The notes under the pieces are model-generated. The model was given only the letters and a program-made list of their open reading frames with translations, did no database searches and had not been told where the DNA came from. Source: Enoplolaimus lenunculus (lineage: Eukaryota; Nematoda; Enoplea; Enoplida; Thoracostomopsidae). From it: DNA of 64,000 nt. The position numbers were made by a program, and so were the translations under genes. The stretch is from positions 22,430 through 86,429 of the forward strand of contig JASANG010000902.1 of the NCBI GenBank assembly GCA_030248215.1, given 5' to 3'. Each line of letters opens with the position of its first letter. The first letter of the stretch is position 1. Below, piece by piece: positions 35,474-48,142 of the stretch.

Positions 35474-38400
35474 ATGGAATTTAGCGAACCTGCGTTGAAG
35501 AAGCGGCAGTCCGGTCAGCAAAAAACAGAGTCAAAATTTCGATTTGAGGATAATCATTCGAATGACACCAAAGAAAAACAATCAGCCGTTCAAGTGCAAC
35601 ACAATCGACATTTTATGCCATGCCATCAATGGAAACGAACATCACTGTTAACTAGATTTGAACAATCTAAATTGATTGGAATTATATTGAATGGGGGCCG
35701 AACCCGATTATCCGAGGATAAAATTTGGTATCGTAAGGTAAACTGTTGGTATGAGGCATCTGCAAATTACAATCAACATGTTTTACAAAAACGAAGAACG
35801 TCAAAAAGAAATTAATTACAGTAAACAAAGTGCAAACGGAATTGCGATCCAAATCCAGTTTCAATTCCGATTGCAAATATAAACGGAATTGGAATTTTTA
35901 ACCATCCGGTACCAATTAATATTTTGCAAGAACGTATTTTTGTCAAAATAGCCGTTTATTTCTTGACCATCATGTTTTGATTTAAAAAATGAAACGTTGA
36001 GCTGAACCAGTGTTTGCTATTTTGTATACTGCAAAGTAAGAACGAATACAAGTATATACATATTTTAGTGACCAAAGCACCAGATTCTTCTTCAGCTCTA
36101 CAAAACGCATCGAGTCAAGTAGAGGTTGCTTTAAACATTTGATCCCGGTCGGCACCCGCAAATCAAGCCTTGACCCCGTCTCCAGGTCATCTCTATTTCT
36201 AAGCTGAATTATTTGGAATTATTGTGTAAAGTTTGCCCGCAGTTTTCAAATATGGCATGGAAATTATCATACAAGCACAATCAGTGTGCACACCGAAACA
36301 CATTATATAGATTTACACCTAGATAATAAGATAGTGAAATCCAGCAATTTCATATGACAATCTTGAGTATCCAGCTATTGTCACTGACCTGCAGAATGAA
36401 ATTTATTGTGAAAATTTAATGTTGCGTATATATACATATTATAGAATCTATATTATTTTGTTTTTGTTAAGGTATTGGAAAGTATAACAGAAGAATATGA
36501 ATTATACGAGAAAACGTCACGTCAAGCGTTTTTGGAGATTGTCAAAGGAAAATCTGACCTTTATCCTTACAATATGGTATGGTTTAATTACATTTACTGT
36601 CCCGTAGGGGAGGGGTTGTGCTATGCTTTTCGTGAGTTGTTTCTGGTTGGTCACTATACTCATCCGGCCTGCTGAAAATGTGCTGGTGACATTCCTGTAG
36701 GACCAGGGCTTACTCTTAATTATGAAATGAATTTTTTAAACTAAGGCCCTTTTCCGCATAGAGTACATTATGCGCTAAGCCACTATCTACAAACCGCGTA
36801 CGAGTAAACTGACCATTATTAAACGTATCTGCTGCAGCGCAAAATCTCCACAAGACATGAGAGCCCTAGCATTAAGCTCTATAGAAAAGTCAAGGTACCA
36901 AAAATGTTACGTATATATTTGTCTGAGTTTGCGTTTGACACAAGTTTCAGTATTCAGTAAAATTCTTTTCTGTGAAGAACACTTGGAAGTCTTGGTGGTG
37001 TATCTGGTGGGTTTTTTGAATTTCGATGGGTGATTTTTTAAAAAGTGTGTGAAAACCCTCTATTTCACCCAGAAAACCATGGATTCCAATACCGTATCGA
37101 TTACGATTTCTATTCAAAATGTAGTTTTGCACTCTGGATCTTATCATTAACAGTCGCAGAGTCCTTATTTTTGTGTAATACTTCGCATAAACAACATCAT
37201 AATGGTGTAATGCAGAGTAAAATATTATACTACTATTTAATTTGTTTTTATATAATTATAGCATGATCACATTCGCGATTATGTTGCTAGTCTACGGCAG
37301 TCAAAAGCAATGCAACAATTGGCATCATATCCGCATACATATGCATACCTAACTGACCGTTCGCTTACCGCAAATGAGATTGAGCAGATGACCATCGGCG
37401 TATCTGAGCAGCATCGTTTGGCAGAAAATTCTACTACTCTTAAAAACAGCGCTCATTCAAGCGTAGTGCAACCGCTCAATTTTGGAGTTGACGCATTGAC
37501 AAAACACACATCAAGCATGAAAGCAAAAAACCAATCTTCTCTCGCAGAAACTGTAAGTGTTTTGTTATGGTGAGCGTTCGTATTTCCAAAATGTCGGTAG
37601 CGCCTATTCTACTGGTAGGCGTAGGTTTTGTAACTTATGAAACAGTTAATTAATAGCCTTAAAACTTGGCTTGATACAGTTCGATTGGTTGAAGGCGTTT
37701 TTGTTCAGCGATTGTAACTTTGTTATAGTTTGGTGAAGGAAGAAAACCCTCTTCTAATCTAAGGCTTTGCATTGGTAATGTGTAATTTTGAATTAAGGAC
37801 TGCTGTTGCGGTGTAGCGCGTTTATTTGAAAAGCAGCCTAGATAGTTATAATTATTGCCATAGTTGAGAATACATATCCTATCATAAGTTGGTCATATGT
37901 ATTAATATTTCAGAATCCCGGCTCTGAAACAGGAAAACGCTGCAATTCAGTTGCGCCGTCTGTGACTGGTGTGGTCGCTGGCCGATTTTCACATTGCCCT
38001 ATACGGTTTAATGCGACGCTGAAAAGCTTTGGCAAGCATGCAATTGCGTATATTCCAACGTTGGAACGGCCAGTTTGGTTACCTTTTAATAAAACGGTAA
38101 TTTTGACGCTAGAATAGCGTGCAACCATTTTTTGAGGCAATCTAATTAGTAACAAAACAGGATGACAACCGAAATTCAGATTAGACTAAAATTGAATGTT
38201 CGGGGTCATATTTGGTTTTCAAGACAATCGAACACAGCTAGTTTCGGAAACACATTCTTGGGTTTCTGAAATTACGTTGGAACACACTGAACCTTTGTCG
38301 TGAGCATTTTAACATTTTGCGGTTCTAGGTTTCAAATATATTTTTCAATGAATTTGGGTTTTGATATTACAAAATTCACTTATTGATATTGCCTGTATAA

Positions 38401-41400
38401 GAATCGATTTTAAAGTGTGAATGCCGAATGGCTTTTAGCAATTTTTTACAGTCTAGTTTATTACGTTAGTTTTAGCATGCCGCTTGTTTTTTCAGTTGTA
38501 AACGTTGATAAATTATTTTGTTTCAATCCATATTAGCGTTGCTTTCTCTGATATAACATTTCCTTGCTGCCTCTGTATGTTTGTATGTGAAAACTCTGTT
38601 TACTTCTAGCTTATTTGTTCCTTGACATTGCAGGTATCTAAGCGATATCCTGAAACAAGATTTCAAACCGATGCGTCAAACGGTTCAAAATTGAATAATT
38701 CTAGCTGTGTTTTGATTGAAGAAGATTCTTGTATTCGTGAGCTTATCAACCAGCATTCAGTACAATTCGTTATGTCAGCAGCAACTGCGAGATTACTATT
38801 AATGTGTGTTGCGCCAACATATGGACCTTCTTGGCAAGTATGAACATTTTGTATCTTTTTGTTAATTCTTACCTCATGTGCACTCTAACAAATGTCTGCC
38901 AGGTGGTTGATGGATGGACACTGGAGCTTTTGTGCTTTCAACGCGCCGGCTTCTAATGGAACGAAATCATCGGCTAACATGAGAGCGGCATGCTTTTGTG
39001 ATGTCGACGCTAGGAATTTCGTATAAGTTTATCACGCATTATAACAAGTTTAGCTAGCAATATCTGATGCTGTGCTGTTTTGCTGCCGCAGATTTGAAGC
39101 GTTCTTTCGTTTTGCGAAATTTTGTGATTGATGTTGTAAAAATTGTTTCAGCACTGTGAAATCAATTTATTTATTTTTTCAGATTGTTGTGACACCAGTA
39201 TCACATTGGGTTCGAGGAAAAACTGAAATAACGCTGCTGCTTAGCAAACCACTCGTGATGTCATCAGAGAATGTAATCGAGCGCACTTACAAGTTTGCAA
39301 AATACGCAGCGCGCACGCATCTGTTACATCCGGCGCAAGATATCTCAAAAGCAACTGCTTATCGAAATTACCGATCCAATAAACTGGATGTCAACGGTAA
39401 TTTGCGTACATATATTGCGACAATATTGGATGGATTTAACCAAGAGTTGATCACTTTTGGACAAGAGTATGCAACTAAACGCGGTTACTAGCGCATGTAG
39501 ATTTTTATTGTTTACACCCCACACACAAACAACGTTAGCACAAAATGTACCCCCTCCCGCAATTAATGAGAAGGAGTAAGCCAAATCCACTAGGTGCGCT
39601 GAGTACATTACTGCCTAATTGACTTGTTGTGTCACTAGTTGCTTTACAGGAGTCTAAATTAAGTTAAACGCCAACTTATGTTCGCGCCGTCCACACAGCG
39701 CCACCCTTACATTGATGAAATCACCATGTAGACCTGGTTTTAACATCTGGTTAAATCAAACATCCAGCAGCAGTGGTATCTTGGAATCTGTTGAATTTAA
39801 ACAATACTGGATTAAAACAGCGTACTATCTTTTATCTATATTATTTTCAATCAGATTCCAACAATCTTACGCTCTCAGATAGTGTCAAGGGAAACGACAA
39901 GGATGTACCGAAGTCAATTGTTGCAGACAGTGATTCTGCGAAAGTTAAGACCGACAATAGCCAGAAAACTGATCAACAAACTGCTACTGCGAGTAATTTA
40001 TCTCAAAGCGTGCTAAATTTAATCAAAGGACGCATTATGGCTGCGACTGTTCGTGATCAGAGTGACGAGGCTGTTGAGAGTGGACATAACATCGATGACC
40101 GTAAAAATCCAGTTGATGATCGGAAAACTATAACGGGTACCGAATATGGGAGCGAGGGTTTGACAGATGTCAACCGGGAAGTGGCAACGACTGTTGCAGA
40201 GAAATCAGGTAGTCAAGGTTTTGATTATAGGAAGGAGATGGTAATGGTTCGAGGGATTTGGTCAAAACATGAATATTCATTAAATAAAAGTTATGTAACC
40301 GTTAACTTTGTATTACTGGGTGGCTAGACGATTAAATCTTTGGGCCGGTATCCTTGTACATTATGTTTCCAAGCGCCTCACAGTCGCGGCAAAATTTTTC
40401 CGACAGGCGCTATAATTATTGTATTGCTTAAATTTATATTTGGTCAGGGCGACGTCGAAAGGCATTGACAAAAACTATAATTCAGCTTTTCTGTTTTAGA
40501 CGAACTGCCGTCAGCGGAAATGATCGCGAAACGGCTTCAGATGCATCCCGGTGTTGTATCATACAATTTATGGTCAATTGATCAATATCAAATGATTATT
40601 CGAACACGTAGCGAAGGTGCATTACGTCAGAATAGCAGCGAAATGTCTACTGCAACTATCATTCCACATCTTGAGTATCAAGCGCTGTTTGGTGGCCAGA
40701 TAGAAACACGAGAACAACAACTTTTCACTTGGGCAACTGCATTGCTAAGGCAAGCCAGTGTAAGTTGTGTCATATTGAAAGGCAACTTAAAGACAAAATC
40801 AATTAATTTACAATTGGGTATTTTGCTCAACATAAACAATACATATATTCAGGGAAAGTTGTTTGCGTATTGGAATTTTGGAACATAAGCTTTTGTATCT
40901 ATTATGTAAGTAATTGCTGGACAAATACACTAGAAGGCTTAGGGTTGTGCTGTACATTTCTGTACCACGCAACGCCCGCGCGGCGGTATCTTCCACTGTG
41001 CGTCTTCGTTCGGTGATGCGGCTTTGAGTTTCACGGAGTATCCCAAATAAAAGTTAATTTTAGATGTGCCGCGAGGTGGCGCGCACGTTTCTTGAAAATT
41101 ATTTTTTGACGTCTCAACTCTTAGGCTGTATTGTATTTTGTTTTTATTATTGTTAGTGTCATGCTTTTTGTTATTTTTATTGCTGCTATACTGTTTGTTG
41201 CTTTTATTCAGGTAGTTATAAGACCTCGTGTATTGCCTGACTCCGGTGAAATTCTTGCAATCGAACAAATTGAAGGCACTTCGCTTGAAAATGCTATTGG
41301 ATCCAGTGTCGTTAATGAAAGTTGTACCGCGATGACTATTGCATTGAAATGTATTACTGAGTTGTGCACAAATCCTGATAAGCGATATATCATTAGCCAT

Positions 41401-43398
41401 GAGGTAAGTTTTTATAATAATACAGTCACAGACAGAATTAAGAGCAGTCGCATTCAAGTCAAAAACTGCAATTCTGATCGCAGTCGCACGTTTGTTTGAT
41501 GCGATCGCTTGTAAGCGCGATTTGAACTGTGCGCAGTTAATGCAAGGCCTATAATCGCGCCTGCGATCGCGTCTATAGACAGTACTTATTCGCAGTAACT
41601 GGGAGCAGCTTAAATCGCGTTTAAGAATTATTGTGTCCAAGAAATAAGCAATCGTGGTCATCGCCGCGGTTTAGAACGCGAAGGCGATTTTACTTAATTC
41701 TGTTCGTGTCTGTACCCATGTTGCGATGGGTTCGCTAATGGGAAACTGGGGCCTCACTTGGTCAAAGCCTTCCAACCGTTTTAGTACATAGTAGTTCAGG
41801 TGGTTTTAAAGTGAGCGCTCAGGCATGGTTCATGGGATTCATCGATGGAAGTATTATCCTCCACTCAAAATTTCTAACCTACCCGAGTTGTGAACCGGGC
41901 CAACCGTTAAAAGCAAGCCAGCATTCCATCTGGACCCAACAAATGCCCAGAGTTGTTATTGTCGAATCAGCATTACTGACGTGGATTTATATTACATGTT
42001 CGACCAGTTTTCAAGTCGAAGACTCGTATTAAATGGGTTGTAGCATCTGTCACAAGTCAGTAAAATAATATCTCAACCCGACCGTGTTTAGAACAGTAGT
42101 GTACATACAATGCGTACACTGAAAAACCAGTAACAAAGTTTCGTTTGCAGAAGCGGACAAATAATCAATTTTTGTTGCATGTTTTTCTAGTGTTTAAACA
42201 AATTTTGTCAACGTTATTGCTTAGGTGAACGCTCCTCGTCTTGTTTGCTTTGAACAGTGTGGCAAAAAATCGACTCGTGAATTTATGACGCGAAATTTGG
42301 AGAAAGATTTCGCTGTATTTACGCGATCTGACTTCAAACCTGAAAACGATACACCGTCGCCTTTGCCTGAATATGATGAGGTTTGGAGTGTTTTTATGTC
42401 AATAATTGAAACTTTACGCAGAACAGCGATGGCATTTTTGTAACTTTTTACATTTGCTGCAGGGTCAAAATGTCTGCAAATATTGACACGTAACTCACTT
42501 CATTTTAATTTGCGCAATTTTAGGATTTTCTCCATCAACATCAGTTTTTTTGCACGGAAGGCAATAAGTGTTTCTACGTTGTAAGTGTTAAATATTCAAT
42601 TAATACAATTAAAATACTCTGTAGTTTTCTAATTGTATTTTAGCTTTGGAGCCCTCTTGATCCAAAGTTGGTCCTGCAGTATCATCGTATTTCAAAACGT
42701 GCTCCATCAACTTTTAACTATCGCGAACAAAACAAACCGCCGGATATTCACGGGGCGATTAGCGGCGGCCAAGTGCAACTTTGTGTCTCAAAGAAGTTAT
42801 AGTAAGTGTGTTTCGAGGCGTATTGTGCTTACACTGTTTTGGTTCATATCACGTACGATACCGCACGGTGACGGACGGCACCGGACATCATCAAAAAAGT
42901 GTAGTGCAATCGTTACTCACAAAAATTTGAAATAATTATATTTTCTACAAACCTACTCTCAAAAATTTGAAATAATTATATTTTCTACAAACATATTCTC
43001 AAAAATTTGAAATAACTATATTTTCTACAAAATGGTTGTATTGCATAATAAAATACGTTATTGAACGACTTGTTTTGCTCTGCATTTTTTGCTGACATAA
43101 ATTGCATTTTTGTTTTAGTAATTTTCGAGGGACACTTCATAGCCGCAGGAATCGTAAAGGAACCAGAAGAAATAATGCGTCGTATGCAAATAAAATTGCG
43201 AATTGTACCGGCGTAACGAAGACTGAACGAAACAAGTCTGGCGAAACCGCAAGTAGTCTTACGATACCTCAGAGTCCGACTGATAATATTGACATTGCTA
43301 ACCAACCAGAATCAAAAGGAAAGAATACTGGCAGAGGCAGAAAACGGGGCGCGCATGGTAGGAGACATCAAACGAAGCGTAATTTGAACAAAAATTGA
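35474..43398 (+). CDS. ICE2: Little elongation complex subunit 2 (ICE2/NARG2) orthologue, 13 exons
   Basis: ICE2 is a subunit of the little elongation complex, which promotes RNA polymerase II (and III) transcription of snRNA genes in the nucleus. Exons: 35474-35737, 36472-36576, 37262-37552, 37914-38096, 38634-38837, 39183-39483, 39855-40208, 40500-40759, 41212-41403, 42225-42380, 42524-42580, 42644-42801, 43119-43398. All have AG/GT ends and matching phase; the total is 2805 nt, that is 934 residues plus TGA (human about 980). Matches from memory: LLLMCVAPTYGPSWQ with TPVSHW (human NNHGPTYKEQWEIP), VVSYNLWSIDQYQMIIR (human YKLFSLQDLLLLVR), HLEYQALFG (human KVEYQACYG), YIISHE, and LWSPLDPKLVLQYHR with RAPSTF (human VPLDPSLLLPYH, RIPCTF). 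The last three exons end in the NARG2_C-type region plus a basic, probably nuclear, tail (GRGRKRGAHGRRHQTKR). The middle, 39.85-40.2 kb, is low complexity. The exact first exon is uncertain. Confidence 0.82.
41425..41714. mobile_element. Inverted-repeat element with GCGATCGC-rich interior, in ICE2 intron
   Basis: ACAGACAGAATTAAG at the left mirrors CTTAATTCTGTTCGTGTCTGT at the right, and the interior is rich in TCGCG/GCGATCGC words. A related, diverged block (GCGATTGCTGATTTC, CAATCGCTTGCAGACGCGAT) lies at about 43586-43845, after the ICE2 stop. Confidence 0.65.
42921..43031. repeat. 40-bp tandem repeat, three copies, in last ICE2 intron
   Basis: Units start AAAAATTTGAAATAATTATA and continue TTTTCTACAAACNTA; the third unit is shortened and has one change. 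Confidence 0.9.
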
Positions 43399-44235
43399 AA
43401 AGAAAACCGTACGAGATGTTCTCAAAATAATATGCATAATCATATCACCTACTGCCAGTTTGTTTTGATGGTTGTACCTTGTACCAATGTGGTGTAGTTT
43501 GAGCGGTATATATTTTAAATCTGAAACCCAAATCAGTCGTGATCAAAACGTATCAGATACCTGTTACTGTTAACATAAAGGATGTGTTATAAACATTGTA
43601 ACCGTGATCGTGTTCTCCGCGGCTTTACTCGCGATTGCTGATTTCATGGACACAATCGCTTGCAGACGCGATTTGTACTGCTCTTTGATACTGCGTTCAT
43701 CATCGCGCCGCAACTGCAGTTGTCTTGCAACTGTAACATTGCGTTCGTAGACGCGACTGGCCGCGATCGAAGAAAAATGAACCGCTATAATAAGACGAGG
43801 ACTGCAGGCACAGCCGCGATCACTGCGTACTAAATTTCATCGAAATTTATGGTATTCTTTTAATGGAAACGAAAGTCCGGTTAATACATCCGGAAAGAGA
43901 TATTCAAGAGCAACATACACCGACATTAACATTCAATTATTTTTTTACATTATTAATATCAAGTAAATTGTGAAGGTTGTTGTGTCGCTGATTTTCATTT
44001 CGATTCGTATAGTGAGCGTGATTACTAATTCACAATACGCTTTATCATTTCGTGACAAATCAAGTATATGATAAGATTATAGTCGTTGAAAATGGCTTAT
44101 TTTGAGCAATTTACGTTGACCTGAAGTTCCTTTCTTCGGTAGCGTAGCCACTAGAGGGTATTTACAGGCTGATCACAAAGCTTGTTTATAAAGCATGGTA
44201 TATTTTTGCTCCCTTGAGAGATAATACTTGAGGCC

Positions 44236-44395
44236 GATGTATAGAACAGGGCTGGATCGTTTTCTGGAAGGGCTATAATAGAGTCAGTTTAAGCTTTAGA
44301 CTAATTTTTGCTTGGGCTTGGGAATAGGCTCATCCATACGCTTAGGCTTAGGAATATGCTTGTACTACTGTTCCGGCCGTGTTCTATACATGGGC
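44236..44395. mobile_element. Short MITE, GCTTAGGAATATGCTT family
   Basis: The ends ATGTATAGAACAGGGC and GGCCGTGTTCTATACAT are inverted repeats. The interior has GCTTTAGACTAATTTTTGC and CGCTTAGGCTTAGGAATATG. Related copies: 51150-51290, 54365-54462, 58722-58895, and in the inverted arm 61520-61695. Confidence 0.75.
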
Positions 44396-44874
44396 CCTTC
44401 GGGATATATTTTGCGCGCAAATTTTAGTATTAGGTTAGGCCAGCGTTCTCTGAGTGCCATTTCCGTAAGCGACGAATACGTTCTATAAAAATTTTCGATG
44501 AGGGTTGCCTTGTGTTGTTGACTGAAATCGTCCAAAACCACAAAACCAACACCACCCCCCCCCCAAAAAAAAAAAAAAACCCCCGCCAACAAAGATATCA
44601 GGTTTACGCCTTGATATCAGGATATATTTGTTTTCGGATACATGTCCAGATATTTTTATATCCTGTATCCATTTATTATCTTCAGTGCTTCCATGATTCC
44701 CTGCCCACCGTGATTATCTATACTTTTCGTTACCATTGGCAAAAAATGGTATGTGTCTGCTTCTATTTTAGGTCTTTATTAACTTACTAATACCATAGGT
44801 AAAGTGTCCATTATCACTTTTAAGTTGTACGTATGTTTAGATTATAACTTATAATTTCGTATGACGTAACTACA

Positions 44875-47800
44875 ATGCGCATTTATGTCGAAACTGTCAC
44901 CGGACAAATACTTGCTACTGATGTACATCAGTCTTCGGCGAGTGTCGATGATGTAAAGTTGAAAGTTTACGAACAAACCGGAATTCCATCAAATGAACAA
45001 TGCTTAGTTTATGGCGATATTGAGTTGACTATCGGGTCCGCAAAACTTTACTCTGAAATTGGTCTTCGAAACGGGTCAAGGATGAAGCTTGCGCTGGTTA
45101 CGCGTGCTGGACCGTTGTCTTCATTAACTCGACAAATTGAGCCTGTATCTACGCAACCGTCGCCAAAAACGTCATCGCCAACGACAGCAACAACAACAAC
45201 AACAACGTTGAATGGCAACTCCTATAATTTTCGTTGTGATCATGATTATGATGATAGTTTGAATCTGGATGAGTGTCAGGTAAATACTCAATTGCAGCGT
45301 CGACAACTAAAAAGTAATAATGCAAATCGTGGCGTCATTAATACTAAATATGACATCATTAATGCTAGAACGGACGTCGTTAATGCTGAGGCTGACGTAT
45401 TTAATCGTAGATACAACATCGTTAATGATAGAAATGACGTCAGTGGCGTTCGTAATGACGTCATTAATACTAGATGTGATGGCAGTAATGCTAGACATGA
45501 CGTCATTGACGTAGTTGATGACGTTACTGCGTTAGATTTAACACTAACTGAAGCGAGACGTGTCGACGCTCAACGCCGCGCTGTTGATAATGTACGAACG
45601 ATGGCTCGAATGAGGGATTTGCGTCAAAATATGTCAAAACTGTCGCTGGAAAAACAACGCCGAACGCCTGCAGTTGCTGATACAGAAGATCGCCTGAGCG
45701 ATCAAACAACACCCGAGTTGGGTCCGCTAAACGAGACAGAGTGCAGTTGTAGTACTGAAATAGCTTGCCGCGGTAATAGTAGTTGTGTGGCAGATGTTAA
45801 GCATTGTTTATCCAATACCATGACTGAGTCTCGAAATATTCAAGAGTCGGGTGGCTCTGACGATGGGGCAAGAGCCAGTGAGAGTTGCTCTTGGAAAACA
45901 AAGGAATCAGCGTCTGTTGCCAAAGGAACATCGCAAATTGACTGGTGCAACGGCGTGGGAAGGGATTACAATAAGTGTGAAGAAGACTCTGTGCTGTTTT
46001 GTGGAAAATGCCACATGTGTAGAGCTAATGCTGGACCTAGTGATGTCAGTAGGAAACCAAATTTATCGACAGATGGTAGCGCTAAATTTGAGTCATCTTT
46101 GCAATCTCAAAAACTTCACTTCAGTACAAATAAACAACCGTCTGGATCGTTCAGTTGTAATCGACTGGCAACAACACCGCCGCTAAAGATGCAACGTAAA
46201 AGCGTTTGGAATTATTTGGTAAGTAATCCAGGTGCGAACAATGTTTCAACTGCGATTTCGACATATGATCAGTTGGGTTCTACAGGATATAATTATACGC
46301 AACGTCTCTTACCGACAACACAATATCTTAATAGGACATCATCGACAGTGAATAACACGATTTCAAGCTTAAATCGTGGAATGTCAGCACCAGAGGATAC
46401 AAGCGAAAAAGAAAGTTCTGCAGGTGAAACTGAAATTGATGAATTTAATTATGACGACGATGAATTTAAAACGTTCGGAACGACTTCTACGTCAACTGCG
46501 CCAACCACAAGCGCTGCGCTGTGGCCTGCTGGTGGTAAGCCATTTTTTATCAGTAGCAGATAGAAATAAGCAGGGTGCAAAGCGGAACTGGATTATGCCG
46601 GAATCGGAATCGGAACAGCAAATTTATACCGGAATCAGAATCGGAACTACAAATTTTGTGACTTTACGGATAATTTTGTATTAACACGTATAATATTGAT
46701 TTAGGGTGTCTGTTGGCCGGCAACAATTGTCAAAACTGTCGCATGAACAAATGGGCAATCATTTTCAACTAAACTGCAATCAATTATTGATATGTTAACT
46801 CATCGAAAACAATTTAATAGATAAATGGTGCAGAATTTTTATACAACATATCACAACAAGTAGGCCTAAAATTAAAATGTGGAAATTCCGATTCCGATTG
46901 ATTGTGCAATCGGAATCGGAACTCGTTTTGAATCGGAATTCTAATCGGAATCGGAATTCCGATTGCACCCTGGAAATAAGTGCGCAGTGATAGGGTTTTT
47001 TGAAATTTGATTCGTAGACAATTTGGCTAAAATTCATAATAAATTTGGACAAATTTAAAATTTTTAGCCAAATCCCACTTATGTCACTGAGCCGAATTTA
47101 CTTCTATATATCTATATTTAAGATCGCACCGAAAGTGTAAGTTTTTTACAGTTGTCAAACTATTAATTACGTATATTTGGGTACTTGCTGCGGCTCGAAA
47201 ACACTTTTTATTATCCAGTTTGGCTAAAGCCAACAATTTATTAGCCTAAGCTTAAGTTTTGGGTTTAGTGGACAAGCTCCTATACTTGACATACGCCTTA
47301 TTGTTTTTGTATTAAATTTGTAGGTAGCAGACATAGACGCTCAGGTGTTGGTCAAGCTCGTAAAGCAACAGTTTCATCGTCCAGCGATCTCGAAAGCTCA
47401 TGCGGCGGCGGCTGGAATGGTCCACGAAATACCGGTGACGGCGGTACGTTACAGTCATCTGATCCAGAAGACGTTTTATTCACTGCCGATGAAGACTACA
47501 ACTGTGGTGGAGTTGAAGTAAACGTTGACGTTTCATATTTGCCGACATCATCGCAACCTTCAAAACGTTTAAAGTTGTTATCGACGCGGGATGGTTCACG
47601 CCTGGAAGGCAATCGTACTTCAAAAATGCTTACAGCACCGATTTTACAAAATGGAGAGGTCTTGGGGTCGTGTGGAATTATCAGCAGATGTTTGTCGCAT
47701 AGATTACAACTGTGTTCGCCGGAAATTAAACGCCGGAACCGGAATCGAAAAAAGCGGTATCCGAACATTGATCTTCGTTGTTATAGTGATAGTGAATGTC

Positions 47801-48064
47801 AACAGGATCGGTTATGCCAACACGCCAGTCGCGGTATTGTATGTCTTAGCGATGCGGATAATAATTTGTTTGAGCTGGTGTTGAGTAATAGTAATCATTG
47901 CAGTTCAAGCGACGAGAATCAATATGAAAGTGCACCGTCTGTTTGCGAAGATGATGCAGCGAGTACTAGTAGTAATGCCGAAAATGATAATAATGTCGAA
48001 GGTCGGAATTTAATCGCGAAATTTGACGATGCGAGCGCCTCTGGCAAACACAACAACAGATTTA

Positions 48065-48142
<78 letters not shown>

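Noticed and set aside
45288-45514. Repetitive frames on both strands over the 21-bp array
   Set aside because: A 21-bp repeat stays open in all frames; only the ZFAND4 frame is flanked by conserved sequence.
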